Source: Polyodon spathula
Lineage: Eukaryota > Chordata > Actinopteri > Acipenseriformes > Polyodontidae
Length of the DNA stretch: 64,000 nucleotides
Reading direction: 5' to 3'
NCBI RefSeq assembly: GCF_017654505.1
Contig: NC_054537.1
Span: 74,582,118 to 74,646,117, forward strand
Part shown: piece by piece, positions 36,885 through 49,589 of the stretch
Layout: each line of letters opens with the position of its first letter
How positions within the stretch are numbered: the first letter of the stretch is position 1
Translations under genes and position numbers: made by a program
Notes under the pieces: generated by a model
Database searches by the model: none
What the model was told of the DNA's origin: nothing
What the model saw: the letters and a program-made list of their open reading frames with translations, nothing else

Positions 36885-37462
36885 CTTTAATATATGATAT
36901 ATAAAAGGGTAAAAGTGCCAACAAAAAAGATATACACAATTATTTTATCACAAATATGAGATTATTCATGCCTTTCTTGGAAAAGTGGATATACTGAGTG
37001 TTTGATTTCATCCAGACAAATATAGTTCCAATTTGCACTGTGTATCACCGTAAAAGAAATTACATTTTCCAAAGCTAAAGAAAGTTAAGTGACTGATAAA
37101 CACGCTTTATATGCACCAACTGGTAATATAATCTGGCCATAGACAAGAGCCATCACACAATCGGCAACCTTATTTGTACAATACAGTATCTCATACAGGG
37201 TCATGCTTCTTGGTGTATTTGAAATGAAATAGAGGTTTGTTATGTTAGTTAGTTAGTTAGATCAACAGTATAACAACAATCAAGGTCACTTTAAAATGGT
37301 GTAAAAATAATTGCTGGAATGTACTTTTAAAATCATGTACTCCAACATCCTTTTGGAATATATGGTTTTCATGTACATTTGCCATGATACATGGACAAAT
37401 GGCCAAGTTTGGACTGCTTTACAATGTTGGCAGGTGTATGAGTAGATGTGCTGTTGTTTCAG

Positions 37463-37582
37463 GGGGTATCTGCAATGAGATCCAGCCAGTTAGCAGCCTC
37501 ACCACAGAAGACTCCTCAGCAATCTGGTGCCCATGCCAGACCAGGAGATGACAACCCCGTAGTGAGCTTCTTCAAAACCATT
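37463..37582 (+). CDS. mbp: Myelin basic protein, second coding exon (residues 46-85)
   Basis: 120 bases in phase 0 between TTTCAG (37457-37462) and the donor GTAAAT (37583). It corresponds to mammalian exon 3. The diagnostic C-terminal part is DDNPVVSFFKTI (residues 74-85), the second amphipathic, membrane-binding and encephalitogenic region of MBP, which in mammals reads nearly the same. The upstream part (SPQKTPQQSGAHARP) is Ser/Pro/Gln-rich and poorly conserved, without the mammalian HYGSLPQK block. Identification rests on the PVVxFFK core and on position between neighbouring exons. Confidence 0.93.
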
Positions 37583-38103
37583 GTAAATACTTTAATACTG
37601 TCAATTAATATTTGATGTTTTATGACACTCATTGGTTTGAAGGAACTTGTGTTGATGCAGTATGGCCATGGCTCCCATTTGCTATATGATACCATGCTGT
37701 GATCCTACCACTTACATTTTCATTATAAGTCAGAACAAAACTGACATGGCTTCCTAAGAACAGCTCTTAACTACAGAGTACAAAAGGGGAGAACACTACT
37801 CATTTAGACATTATTGAAAGTGTGTGTGTGTGATTACAATAAGCACTCATGGCTCAATGACATGCTCTACTCAGTTTTCACAAGAGAAACTTGGATGCGC
37901 AGGTTATACGGTCGGAGATTAATATTGTGTGGGAGGGAGAAAGATCAGTACTTATATGCACGATAAGACAGAAATATAATTTTAAAATATGATCAAAAGA
38001 CTGACAGACCAATATAAGTAGGTACAGATCAATAGTTTCATTTCATTCTGAAAGTAGCTCATCATCATTATCATCATCATAACTATTCTTATCTGTCTTT
38101 CAG

Positions 38104-38136
38104 GTATCCCCAAGGACCCCACCTCCACCAACAAAG
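38104..38136 (+). CDS. mbp: Myelin basic protein, third coding exon (residues 86-96)
   Basis: A 33-base exon between CTTTCAG (to 38103) and GTGAGA (38137), reading VSPRTPPPPTK. It is the proline-rich segment that in mammals includes the MAP-kinase sites and the SH3-ligand motif. Here Thr90 in PRTPP is retained, while the first Thr-Pro site is replaced by Ser87-Pro88. The exon is far too short to be found as an open frame and was identified from the motif and splice sites. Length is the same as in mammals. Confidence 0.95.
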
Positions 38137-38487
38137 GTGAGAAAGGCTCATTCTATTGCACTTTTGTTATATTCTAATATTTGAGAATTAGCACACTGTA
38201 ATGGGCTTGAAATATGAAACACAGCTCATCCAAAGGTGGACATCAGTGGTTTAACACGTGTAATTAATCTAGGTACAAAAACTCCCAGAGTTATTTCTAC
38301 TGTACCTGAACACCTAAAATTGATTATTTTCCACTAGAACCAAGCCTTTTGTCTGTGCTCTTAACTTATTTTTTTCTGACCAACTCGAACTACTGTGTAA
38401 CATTTTCAACCATATTTTGATTTTATACCACCATTGTTTCTTGGAGATGAAACGTCATGACACTGTCTCTGTCTCTTGCATGTCCAG

Positions 38488-38520
38488 GGGAGAGGATTAT
38501 CCCTCGGGAGATTAGGCTGG
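38488..38520 (+). CDS. mbp: Myelin basic protein, fourth coding exon (residues 97-107)
   Basis: A 33-base exon between GCATGTCCAG (to 38487) and GTAGGT (38521), reading GRGLSLGRLGW. Mammalian exon 5 is also 33 bases and reads GRGLSLSRFSW, so this is a confident match. In mammals this exon is alternatively spliced to give smaller MBP isoforms; phase 0 on both sides would allow that here. It lies only 351 bases downstream of the previous exon. Confidence 0.95.
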
Positions 38521-41500
38521 GTAGGTGATAAATGCATTTATTCACAGCCATCTCGGTAACCAGGTCAACCACAACTGCATAGCCATCCTTTCTCAAACCT
38601 TCTCAAGAATTCATCATTTGCAACTTTGTTTTAAATTTTGACATATTTTCTTCTGCAATGTGATTTTCTTTTACAATGTTTTTTCCCCCCCTTTGCCTCA
38701 CTGGTTTCATTAATTTCAGTAGCTGCTACTTTTACTGTTTATAGATTTTAATGACTGATTCAGTTATTCATCCATTGTGCAGGGACATCACGTTCTGCAG
38801 GATCTGTTTCAGAAAGAGATAATATAGGGTAATATAGGACATTATTTTATTTTTTTCTGTGTTTTTGTTTGAGATGGAGAGGCCAGTTCAGATTTAATCT
38901 GAGCTTTTTGTGTTTTTTTGTGTTTTTGTTAATATTTTACACTTGAACCTCAGTATAACTTTAATCTTGTAGAATGAAAATAAAAAAAACAAGCAGAAAC
39001 AAAGGATTTCCATCAACAGAGTGAATCACACTCCTGAATCTATTGCAACGACTATTTATTTTTATATCACACTTTTAATCACAATGCATACTGTACAGCT
39101 ATGAAAATGTTAGAAACTTCATTCTTGATGCTCAGATAACTTACCTTTGTACTCACTAGTTGCTGGAAATCATAAGACATGAATGACCAAGATCAGGGTA
39201 GACAGTGGCAATCATGGCCCAGTAGTGAGCGCTATACTTTGTGTTATATTTATTCTGCAGCTCTGCTTAAATAGGGCAACATTTTGATATCATTATTTTT
39301 TATGTTGCTTTGCAAACTTTCCTCATTTTTATGCAATATTTTTGCAACATTTCTGCAATATTTCTGGGTCGGATTTGATGCAGGATGTATTGTTTAATGA
39401 TTTAAAAAGCATTTAAACATATTGTAAGACCACCTTTTAAACAATTAAATAAACTGGTGGTATCTAGCATTGACCCTTCACCAAGCTTCTGTTGAAATAA
39501 AATTAGCTCCCAGCTGTGGTGATACAGTGTTTGCTCTGTTCCAAAAATAGCAGTGAGAATGTTTTTATCACAATTTTGTTAGTAGAGAAATTTGAAACAC
39601 ACAAGAGGCAGACACAGTGTGTAGAGGGAGGCAATTACATAGAGTAAAGGCAATGATATTTGCTTTCTGACTGTGACGAAATACCTATATATGTATAAAC
39701 AATAAGTGTGTGTTATTGATGACAGGCTTTTGGAGGCCTACAGTATAATCGAGACTGGTCATGTTTTACATGTTATTTTCAATTAACCATATTGAGACAT
39801 TACATGTCTAAATTTGTATCCCCACTTTCCTCTCAGCAGGAGGGGAAAAGGGTACTGTGAATATATCACATTGAGTCTTGTGAATAATAGGTGTCCTTTA
39901 CATATTATGGGAACAAATGACAGCTCTACTTCATACAGGGACAACTCATTAACCCTGGAAGACATGTGATAACAACATACTTTGTTTTATTATTGTTCGA
40001 CTCTTTTGGCATTTTCTTTATCATCAGGAGTGCACTAATTGTACACTGCTGCTGCACTCTGCAATGTGACACATGTTGGGATAGCTCTATCCTACCTACC
40101 GGTAAATGCAATACAAGGCTCGTCGGCTTCCTTTATATGAAGTTTTAAAAAAGACATACATTAGAAGGCACTTTTTTCTTGAAATGTGTAAATGTTAATG
40201 AACACTATTGGCTATAAAAGAGAAATTCAATTAAAAAGAGATGGGTATGGGTATGTCTATAGGCAATATATTTGGCACTGTTTTGTTTTTTTCACCTTAC
40301 ATATGCTAAATTGTAACCAATTGCTCTAGTTTTTTTTATTTGAATTTGTATTTTATTTTTTAACATCATTGGATTGGCCTTATATGAATTTTACGACTCA
40401 TGTTAACAAAGGTAGGGGTTGATTTATAAAAAGCATAATAACTCCTGAGTACAATTAGCAAGTTACAAACATGTGGATTTGATCATCATTTCAAAGTTGT
40501 ATCTTCAAGTAAAAAGCTTTGATTAAAATAAATCGAAATGGTTTAAAATAAATCCAACCATAAGTAGTAAAATTAGCTCACAAGATATAAAAACAGAACA
40601 ACCTTTATAGGATTTAAAAACAGATTAAATCTAGATAACAAGCCATATTAGTTTACATACATTACTTTTGCCTACTTCTACTTTCCTCTGTAGTTGTGTT
40701 TTATTGTTACAGTTTTGAAAATACTGTACTTTTAAAATACAAACGTGTTTTTAAAATATCTTTATATTGTAATAGTAGGTTATAGCATTGTTATTAAAAT
40801 ACACTCTAGTGGCTCTGCTTTATTTTGTTTATGTCATATAGCTAATGATGTCACATTAAATATGAACGAGCCACCAACATTATAGGCAGACATGTAAATA
40901 ACCAAAGCCTCTCATATCTTATTAACAAATGCACTGTCCCCCATTCTGTTTTTCTGAAGATATTTTAAGTTTCTTCCCATGTTTATTTAAAGATATACCG
41001 CAATGGAAAGAATCCAGTCTTCATTGTAGGATAACTGGAGGCAGCTATTTAAACTTTTAATAAAGGGCTATATTTGAAAAATTGTAACACTAGCTTTGAA
41101 GTAAAATTAGCAAAAAAACAATGAAGAGATTTTCAACACAATTAAAGGTGGGTCAGTGATAACACCGTGTAACAATTTTTTTTTTTTTTTTTTTTTTTTG
41201 TTGTTCCTGGGTAGTAAGTGTTATTTCCTAGTTGCTTATGCCTCAAAAGTACTTACAGTACTAAAGTATTTACAGTATAATTGTAAATCTCGAAAAACTA
41301 CTCACTTCCAAATCTTTTGTAGTCATTTTTGTATTACTTTAGTATAAACACATGTTAATTTGGATTCATATGTTGTTTTTTTATGACTTTATGTGAACGA
41401 AAAGACACACATTTGCTCGTTTTCCCATTGGAAATAGTGATATTTTGAAATATCACTGTCCTGGTCACAAAAGCAAAGTTTGTGAGGAATAATAGCCATT

Positions 41501-41694
41501 TTCTATACTTTTGAGGAATAAGCAATTAGGAAATAACACTTACTACCCAGGAACAAAAATTGTGTTACATAGTGAAATTTTTCAAAGTCGCAGTGAATTG
41601 TATTGTATGCTTATACACCATAATTGTGTAAGAAAAAATGCTTGCTTGTCACGTTGTTCTTGCAATTGACTAACGACTGCGGTTCTGCTTTCAG
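38521..41694 (+). other. mbp: mbp intron 4
   Basis: GTAGGT to TGCTTTCAG, about 3.2 kb. Apart from the inverted-repeat element at 41163-41574 it holds no recognised feature. Confidence 0.85.
41163..41574. mobile_element. MITE-like inverted-repeat element just upstream of mbp coding exon 5
   Basis: Left arm (41163-41252) and right arm (41506-41574) match in inverted orientation: both carry TGTTCCTGGGTAGTAAGTG (plus sense on the left, complement on the right), then TTATTTCCTA, TTGCTTAT and CCTCAAAAGTA. A poly(T) run has expanded inside the left arm. Its loop contains a smaller inverted repeat, GATATTTTGAAATATC. The element ends 120 bases before the exon acceptor. Confidence 0.8.
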
Positions 41695-41817
41695 GGAACC
41701 GATGGGCAAAAGCAGCCTGTGCAGGCAAGATCACAAGAGACCACAAGAGCAGCTCACAAAGGGCACAAGGATGCAAGGGGAGATGGCCAAGGAACCCTTT
41801 CTAAAATTTTTAAAATG
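41695..41817 (+). CDS. mbp: Myelin basic protein, fifth coding exon (residues 108-148)
   Basis: A 123-base exon between TGCTTTCAG (to 41694) and GTAAAC (41818), exactly the size of mammalian exon 6. The 3' part reads AHKGHKDARGDGQGTLSKIFKM, where the mammalian block is AHKGFKG...GTLSKIFKL; the AHKG and GTLSKIFK motifs are decisive. The segment includes the third amphipathic membrane-binding helix. The N-terminal part is Gln/Arg-rich (KQPVQARSQETTR) and diverged; the mammalian FGYGGR loop is not present. In mammals this exon is also alternatively spliced. Flanked closely by a MITE upstream and a LINE fragment downstream. Confidence 0.95.
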
Positions 41818-41869
41818 GTAAACACTTATCCAAGATCATCTATCATGCACAAGTATGCCCATGAAACAT

Positions 41870-42385
41870 GAGGGGAGGTTAAGAATGGGGTTGTATAATG
41901 TCTTGGTAAGACTACACTTTGAACACTGTTCATTTTTAGTCTTCACTATACAACTACACTACAAAAAAGACATTTCAGCTTTGGAAAGAACCCAGGAATG
42001 ACTCAAGTAACTATTTACAGGTATGTAGGGTATGTGTTATGAGGATAGATTACGGGAATAACATATTTAGCCTAGAAAATCGAAGGGTAAGGGAAGATGT
42101 TTTTAAAATCCTAAAAGGAGTTAACAAAGTCCATTTAAAAAAAAAAAAAACATGACCAGACTTGGAAATTGAGTGGATATAGCATTAGGACAAAGTGGCA
42201 GTGAGAACATCTTCACACAAGTAGTAGGTATATGGAATGGGTTTCCAGGACATGTTGTTGTTGCTGCTGATTCATTAGGCTTGTTCAAAGCCTTTCTGGG
42301 ATCAGTTAGCTATTTGAGACTGGACAAGTATGTATGGACAGAATGGCCTCCTCTCGTTCACAACTTTACTTATGTTGTTCTGTGT
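41870..42385 (+). mobile_element. CR1-like LINE 3' end fragment
   Basis: Plus-strand frames read the C-terminal part of a CR1-like ORF: the LVRLHFEHCS block (about 41905), ALERTQE (41975), SLENRRVREDVFKIL (42075), IFTQVVGIWNGFP (42210), then LGLFKAFLGS. It ends with CCTCTCGTTCACAACTTTAC near 42380, a variant of the 3' module seen elsewhere in the window. Frame changes and a poly(A) expansion at 42137-42150 show decay. It starts about 50 bases after the exon 5 donor. Confidence 0.8.
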
Positions 42386-45300
42386 GTACACTGCCAGCAA
42401 ACAGCAAGCATACACTTTATTGGCTCACTTCCTGGAGTATAACAAATGGTGAGATGACTGCTATAAACAAATTGTTTTTTCAGATTCTCACCTCCCTCCT
42501 TGAAGTAGTGCACTTGCCATTATGTCAATGTATAAACTAAATAAAAAAGATAAATACTGCAGAATGTCAGCCTGACTGCTACTATCTTCTGCAAATTCCT
42601 CCTTTGCCTAGGGTAGTGGTGAACTTTGGTTTCAAAAGTGGGGGGGTGGGACAGTTTCTGTAGTTGGGGCATGCATGATGATTATTCAATCTAAAATAAC
42701 AATATATGTTACAAACAAGTATAACAAAACATTGCATCCCTTGTATGTCTGCAGCAATCATTCAGAACAATAAATTGTTGGCACAGTGTTGTCATGAGTG
42801 ATGCGTGGCAAATAGTTCTATTTTTCAGTCACTTCTGTCATGGAATTACAAAGCCATGACTTTGGTCTTTGAAGAGCACTGAAACTTCACTCAGATCAGA
42901 AAAATTTCTTCCACACTATGTCTTTGTTCCAACCCAATTCTAGATTGTTTAATTGAACCAATTCTACCTCCATCCATACCCTAAAGTAGTTATCTATCTA
43001 TCTCATTTTACCTGTTAAACCTGGAGTGGAATAGCCCTCCAGGACCATGATTGGCAACCCATGCTTTAGTACAGCCAGCCCCTGAGGCAGCATTGAGTGC
43101 TAGAGCAGTGTGGCACAATGCAAATTTAATGAGAGGTATAAGAATTGTCTGTGAAATATATTTCTAGAACCGTTGAGGTTTCCCCACAATTGAAATACTT
43201 AAGTTAAATACAGTTTTGATGTTACAAGTATGCTAGTACTATATTGGTATAAGAAAAGGGTGTTTTTAAAAAGTATTTTCAGCTTCCATCTACTTAAAAT
43301 ATGCAGATGTAGCTTGAACCTCAAACCGCAGTGTATCAACGATAGTATCAATGATAATAATGCACCACATATGTTTACTTCTCATTGGTCAATTTCCCTA
43401 GTTAAGGTGTGTGCAGCTCCAGGATAGGATCAGTATTACGGATCACTGGAGCCTGAACCAGATCCTAGTAGTAAAACACCATCTCATGATCTGGATCTGA
43501 TCCCAGGTTTATTTCCATTGACTTTTATACTGACTAGTACCAATACATTATTGTGAAATACAAGTTTTAGTTCTCGGGCAATGTGAGAGGGACATTTTCC
43601 CATCATTGAAAAGGTGAGATGGACATGTCTCCCCACATCCCCTGTGTAAATTATACCTATTGTGTAGGGTAGAAAAACAGAAATGTAAATGAACACAGCA
43701 AAAGTATTTATTTTTCCAAATGCCAGCTTTGTTAAAATAACTTTTTACAGGAAATATATACTAATAGACAAGCTAATGCTCTTATCAGTGTTAGATACTT
43801 AACAATTTGTCAGCTTATAGTTTTATCTCAGAAGGTGTAATTAAAAGTTTGAATGGACCAATTAGTTTTTTACAGTAAACTTAAGAGAGTTAACCTTTGT
43901 TTGAAACATGTATAAGCAAAACAAAAACTGGAAAATCAGATAAAGGTGTATGTATGTGCATGTTACCTGTGTTTATACAGTATGCAGTTTGTTGTCTCAT
44001 CTGCAGAATATCCTTTTTCCTGTCTAACCCTACCATAGCAGAGGCTGTTTTGTAGCACAACGTGTTCTATCTATGGCTTGTAACCCAAGTCCAGTTGTTT
44101 CTGTTCCATCTCCAGTCAGAAGCTGCAATTATATACATGTCATTATACTCAAAGATTTTGTTTGTGCAGGCCTAACAACCCTAATTGGAAATCACGTGCT
44201 AAGACAGCATTTTAAAAAAAGAACCGCAAGACTTTAATGATTGCTTATTTCAGCTGTTTTGTTTAACCCATGTGCAGTACTATATTGATGTGCAGTGTCT
44301 TTTTGAGGGCTTTGGGTTGAGGTTGTTTTGCAGCTGTAGTTTTGTTTACTTTGAGATATTTTAAGTGGAAGGACACCAAAACATCTTAATTTGGGTATTT
44401 TATTTTTGGTTTAAAAGACCCTTGCTATTCATCGAACACACTAGTATGTACTGTAGCATCATGTTAAACAACACATGTATCTTAGGACACACCTGATAAT
44501 AATACAAAAAAAAAATACTACTCATTGTGCACACCAAAGTGAGAATCTATAAAAAGTAATATACCAGTGATACAGAAGGGACTCAGTACTGAGACACCAG
44601 ATTGAAACTCAGAACTGCCGTATTTTAATCATCTCTGGTGATTTAAAGAAAATCAACAGGGTTTAACAAAAAAGTATACAAAAAAAGTAATTACTTTACA
44701 GTTTCAAACTCTGTATAAGGATATGTATGCTTGGCAGCTAGTTATTTTGTCAAGTGAGCTGTGCAATACAGTTTACTCTTCATTTTAGTTTTTATAACAG
44801 CAGCCTTTCCTTGGTTGGAAACTGGACTTTTATTGCAGTACTTGATAAGTAAAAAGTATTTCCAGTACCAAAATGTGTTCAAGTAGGTGGAAACTCAACT
44901 GGACATCTTTACTCTATCCGCACCACCCAAGTTATGCACGACCAACACATTTTGAATTAACACTCACTGCACTGACAATTAGGTTTTGTTAAACGTTTGA
45001 AGGTAAATTTGTGGGTTTATTTTTGGACCTGTAGGAATACATTTTATCGTAGGTGTTTGCTACAGTGTAGCGGTCTGTGTGGCCACTGTACTAGTTCTGG
45101 AATCCTGGTCTTTATTTTCTGGTGACTTTAAAAAAGTGGAATTCCAAGTTATTTAATTAAGCCCCAGGTTAAATTAAAATAAGTCAAAGGAAACCCCAAA
45201 TGCAAGTAGAATTAAGCATCATCGCAGAAAAGCTGTATATTTCACAATCCTTTTGGTGTTTATTGTTTAGGTCATCCATACATACTCAAAATAACAATTT

Positions 45301-45727
45301 TCTTAAGGGAGAGAAGTCTCATTACTGATTTAAAAAAATGTAATTCTCCAGACAACTACCAGGGGAGATTTACCAATATTGACGGTTTACATAATTAAGG
45401 ATGTGAAACAAGGTAATAGACAGGAAGTATCTGAATATGTTTTATGTTCTGTTAAGAGTAGCTGTTTTATTTCTGGACCTTTAAAAGTCTAACAGCAAAC
45501 TCAATTCATATTAACAGATACAAAATAGGGTACATACAGTAAATTAGGGTACAAAGAGAAAGCAATAACCAGGAAAGAATTGTTGACATTAACATAATTT
45601 ATTTTTCTTTCTTTTTTTTAATTAGACCACAGTACTATTGTACACAAAGGTTCTTAAACAAGTATATTATTCAACCCTTGCATCCTGGAAGATTGCCTGT
45701 TACTGTATGTATTTAATATAATTTGAC

Positions 45728-45746
45728 GGGGGAGGGGGAGGGGGGG
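45728..45746 (+). repeat. G-rich tract
   Basis: G5-A-G5-A-G7 on the plus (transcribed) strand inside intron 5. Long G runs of this kind can form G-quadruplexes. Confidence 0.7.
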
Positions 45747-48700
45747 TTGTTTTGTTTAGGGTACAGTAGATAGTCAGTGAATGAATGAACTATCCTGACT
45801 ATCACAAGCTTCAGCCTCAGCTACATCTCAGCGCTCTAAAGTGCTAGAGACATGTTTGCACAAATCAGGGGAATTTATTTAATGGTGTCTGGTATATTCA
45901 GGATTGCTATACATAGCCCTCATTTGGTTTCATATTCAGGCACCAAGTTCTCAGATTCATCCTACTTTTTTTTCTATTCATGCTCTGAGTACACTCTTAA
46001 ACTCAGGGGAGATGTTTAAGGAGATAACAGAGATGTTTTGGACTCCTGTAAGTGTATTGTTTGTGCACTGATTTGCAGATATTAGTATATCCAGACAACT
46101 TTTAAGTAATCAAATGAAAGCTAACACACAGCAATTACATTTGAAGTTTTAATGATTGATTGAGTGGTTACAGACCATGTTGGATCCCAGCTAATAGGCA
46201 ATCTCGGTGGTCCAGTGCCTTTACAAACTTGCCAGTGTTAACACTTTTGCCCTTGGGCCAGACATGCAAAATGCTAAAATGCCCACCACTAAATCCTAAA
46301 GCATCCAATAAAACACTCTCTAAAGCTAAAATACAATTCCTATTCATATGGCAATGCTTCAGTATAAGTTAGATATAAACTCAAGATTATGCTTACCTCC
46401 CACTATATGGAAGTGTTTTTGTAGAGTATAAGTAAAAACTGTCTTCAAAGGCAGAGGCTTCTGAATACGACCACACAGCAAACAACTTTTCAGAGATCTT
46501 CAGAGCATGGACCAAACAGCTTGTGTTAACAAGTTGAATGATACTTGACTGGAGTCTTACCTCAACTTTTATAGAACTTTTCATCCATTTCATGCATCAG
46601 CAGACTTTTGGTTTGTTTGGCAGCTCTATCTTTAAGTGAATAATATATTTATAAAGTCTCGGCAACTCTTTTAAAATTTATTGGATTGGATATGATCTCA
46701 TGCTCTCTACCTTTCAAATCTCTAAAATACACGAGGTAATCCTCAAACTGATAACATATTTTCCAGTACAATAAAGTAAGTATCACGTATTAAGATACAA
46801 TTATATACAGAAAGATGTTTTCTAATATATAACACCAGCTCCGTTAATTGGTCTAGCCTTGGTGTTCCTTCTCAACAGTAGAAACTTACTTTTCAGTGTG
46901 TATTTAATAAATTTCTTTCTTTTCATTTATAAGCGTGTTCAACAAACTTGGCTTTGTTAGCTAAAAATTCCTTTCCTTGGCAGTCCTTGGCTACTTATAG
47001 ATAAGGATTCAAGAGGCCCCCCCATCCAATTGGAGTTACTTTTAATTAATAAGAAACTCGACTGTAAGCACATTCCTAAATCCATTGCATGAAGTCATAC
47101 TTTTGCTAGATTCAAGAGACTGCTCATAACGGTATCTTCTACAGATAAGAGAAGATGCCTACATCCTAATTTGTACTACCAAGCTGTCATTCATTTTATA
47201 GATAACATAATGAGGTAATGGACATAAGACCATTAACTCTGTTTTCTAGTACCATGAGGTACTTCTCGTTAGTTAATATAAAATATTATACATGGTAAAA
47301 GGACCTTGAAAATTGGACCGCTGCTGACCAATAAATACAGTTTAGATGCCAAAGCCTATTCCCCTTATTTTTGAATGTCTAGTGCTGCTTCGCTCAAGCA
47401 GGCAAAGGCGAGAGGCCCTTTCCAATTAGTTTTACTATATGCTAATACAAACTTGTAGCTTCCAAGGTTATTAAATTAAGTTATAGCTTGCATTGAATTG
47501 TTATATTCATTCCGAAAACAAAGGCACACAGACAATCTTTTTTCTAACATTAGGTCATTGCTTGGTCTTCATTTTGCTGCAATAGTTTTTCTGTTGGCTT
47601 TATGTCCTGTAAAACACAGTACAGAATTATTAGAATATTCTAATATTGTTATAGTTTCACACAGTCTTTGTAATTACATTCTGCAAATGTCCAATTTGTA
47701 TCCCAAAGATCAGCCTGCTTTCAGCAGGAGTGACAGTCTTGATCAGGCTCTGCTCTTAGTGGGACTGTTAAAGCCACTATAGGATCCTTTATCCATTTCT
47801 GCACATCACAACTGTGGGTGAGTCTTTAGGGCCTGATACCTGCAAAAACTTAACCCTGGTTAGCCTGGCTTCCATCTTTGCATTCTCATCTCCATCATCA
47901 GTGGAGAAACTCCAAAGAAATTAAGCTGGTTCTATCGAAGAGCCATACATCTCTGCCAAATACAACTTTCACTTAAAAAGGTGCTTGCACCTTGTACAAG
48001 GGAGAAAGGGTTTTAGGGTCACTCATGACAAAATCAAAGGCTGTTCGTGCATCATAGTGAGAGAGTGTATTTGTCTGGGAAGGACAACAGTTTCAGTAGC
48101 CTTTTGTTCATCTTGGAGATAAAGCAAACACTTTCTATAAAATACAATTGAGCGGATTAAAGAGATTTAAAAACACACTATATTCAAGGACAGTTCATAT
48201 GTAAATATGTGGCGGCAGTTTTCATTTTATTAACCATAATTAAGGCTATGGTTTTGTCAAGGAGGTCACGGAAATCGTGAAAAACGTGAATTTGAAAAAA
48301 GTCATTGAAATCTTGGAAATAGATGTAAAAACACTTGATTAGGCTCTTCCTTTATTTCATTTAAATTGTTTCATGCAGCATTTACGTGTAGCTATATGGG
48401 TCAGCGAAAGAGATAATTGAGTGAGCAAGCGTGTATATCGGTGACAGCTAAAATGCAAAAAAAAATTGTTGTTTCCTGTAAAGACAGAAGAACAAATGCA
48501 TGAGAGAACAGAAGTTTACTAATTTACAGAGGCTTTCTTTACAACATGCTGTTTGTTTCAGAATCGTAGAAAACTATTAAAGCCTGGTTCATACAGCATT
48601 TCTGTTGCAGGTTAATGCAATACATCAGGTGCAGACTGCTAAACTGTGCAGCTTCGCTATTTGATGTACAGAATGCATCGTGTTGCAGCCCTTTTGACTG

Positions 48701-49001
48701 TGCAAAGTGGTCACAGCTGTTGTTCATATAAATACAATACTTTAAATACAAACTGCAGTTGCGTAATTGGATACATTCACATTTAAGTAGTAGATGTGTT
48801 GAGTTTGTACCTCCAGACAAGAGGATTAAAAAGATCAAAAGCGACATCCTCTCAACCAGCCGATAAACCCAAAAGGGAGAATTTCAAACATTATTTAGAG
48901 AGATGCGGGTATGTGACAGTGAGAGATATTTTTTGTATTTTAGAAGCTCACACAAAGGTATCTTTCTGAGCAATTCAAGTTTTAAAGGAATTATAAATAT
49001 A

Positions 49002-49026
49002 AAAAAAAAAAAAAAAAAAAAAAAAA
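49002..49026. repeat. Poly(A) run
   Basis: About 25 A residues in intron 5. Confidence 0.9.
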
Positions 49027-49589
49027 TAGGAAAACATGGAACTGGTACTGATAAGAAAACAAGATACAAATTTACCAAAGTAAATGTACTTTGGTATTTT
49101 ACCAGACCAGGTAGTTTTCTCATAGTCACAACATGTATAATGGCATGCATATCAATGTGTTGTCTCATCAAAACCATACAAAAGGCTTCTGTATGTACTG
49201 TACTGTTCTGTACTGTAGATATAGCCTTCACTGGCTCAGCCAGTCAGACATCAATCATTTGTATGTTACATAGGAAGTTGACATGCTGGTTGCTGTAGTT
49301 CTGACAGGTGTTGTTGTAAGAGCTATGCCAGCTTTAAACACTATAATACTGTTTTGTTTATAACCAGCAATGTAGTTCCTTTTCAGAAATTGACTATTAT
49401 TTTGTTCTCGGTTAAATTCAGTTTGACACTGTATTTGTCTCAAAGTTTGCTGTAGGTGATTCTGGTTCTTGTCAGTGTCATTGTAGAATGTTACTGTCAG
49501 TTTAAACTGAGGGCTGTTTAAATTGGAGGACCTATGAGGTTGTTTTACAATGTCATAACAAAGAACCTGTACACAGACAAATAATTTAT

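Larger units (their letters stand above)
27004..37462 (+). other. mbp: mbp intron 1
   Basis: GTGAGC at the 5' end and TTGTTTCAG at the 3' end give a standard GT-AG intron of about 10.5 kb. It contains simple repeats near 29431-29538, a 35-base direct repeat, a Tc1 transposon, a compound TG/TA microsatellite and three interspersed elements, listed separately. Stretches 27010-29400, 29540-30180, 30860-31360 and 32420-34870 show nothing I can support. Confidence 0.85.
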
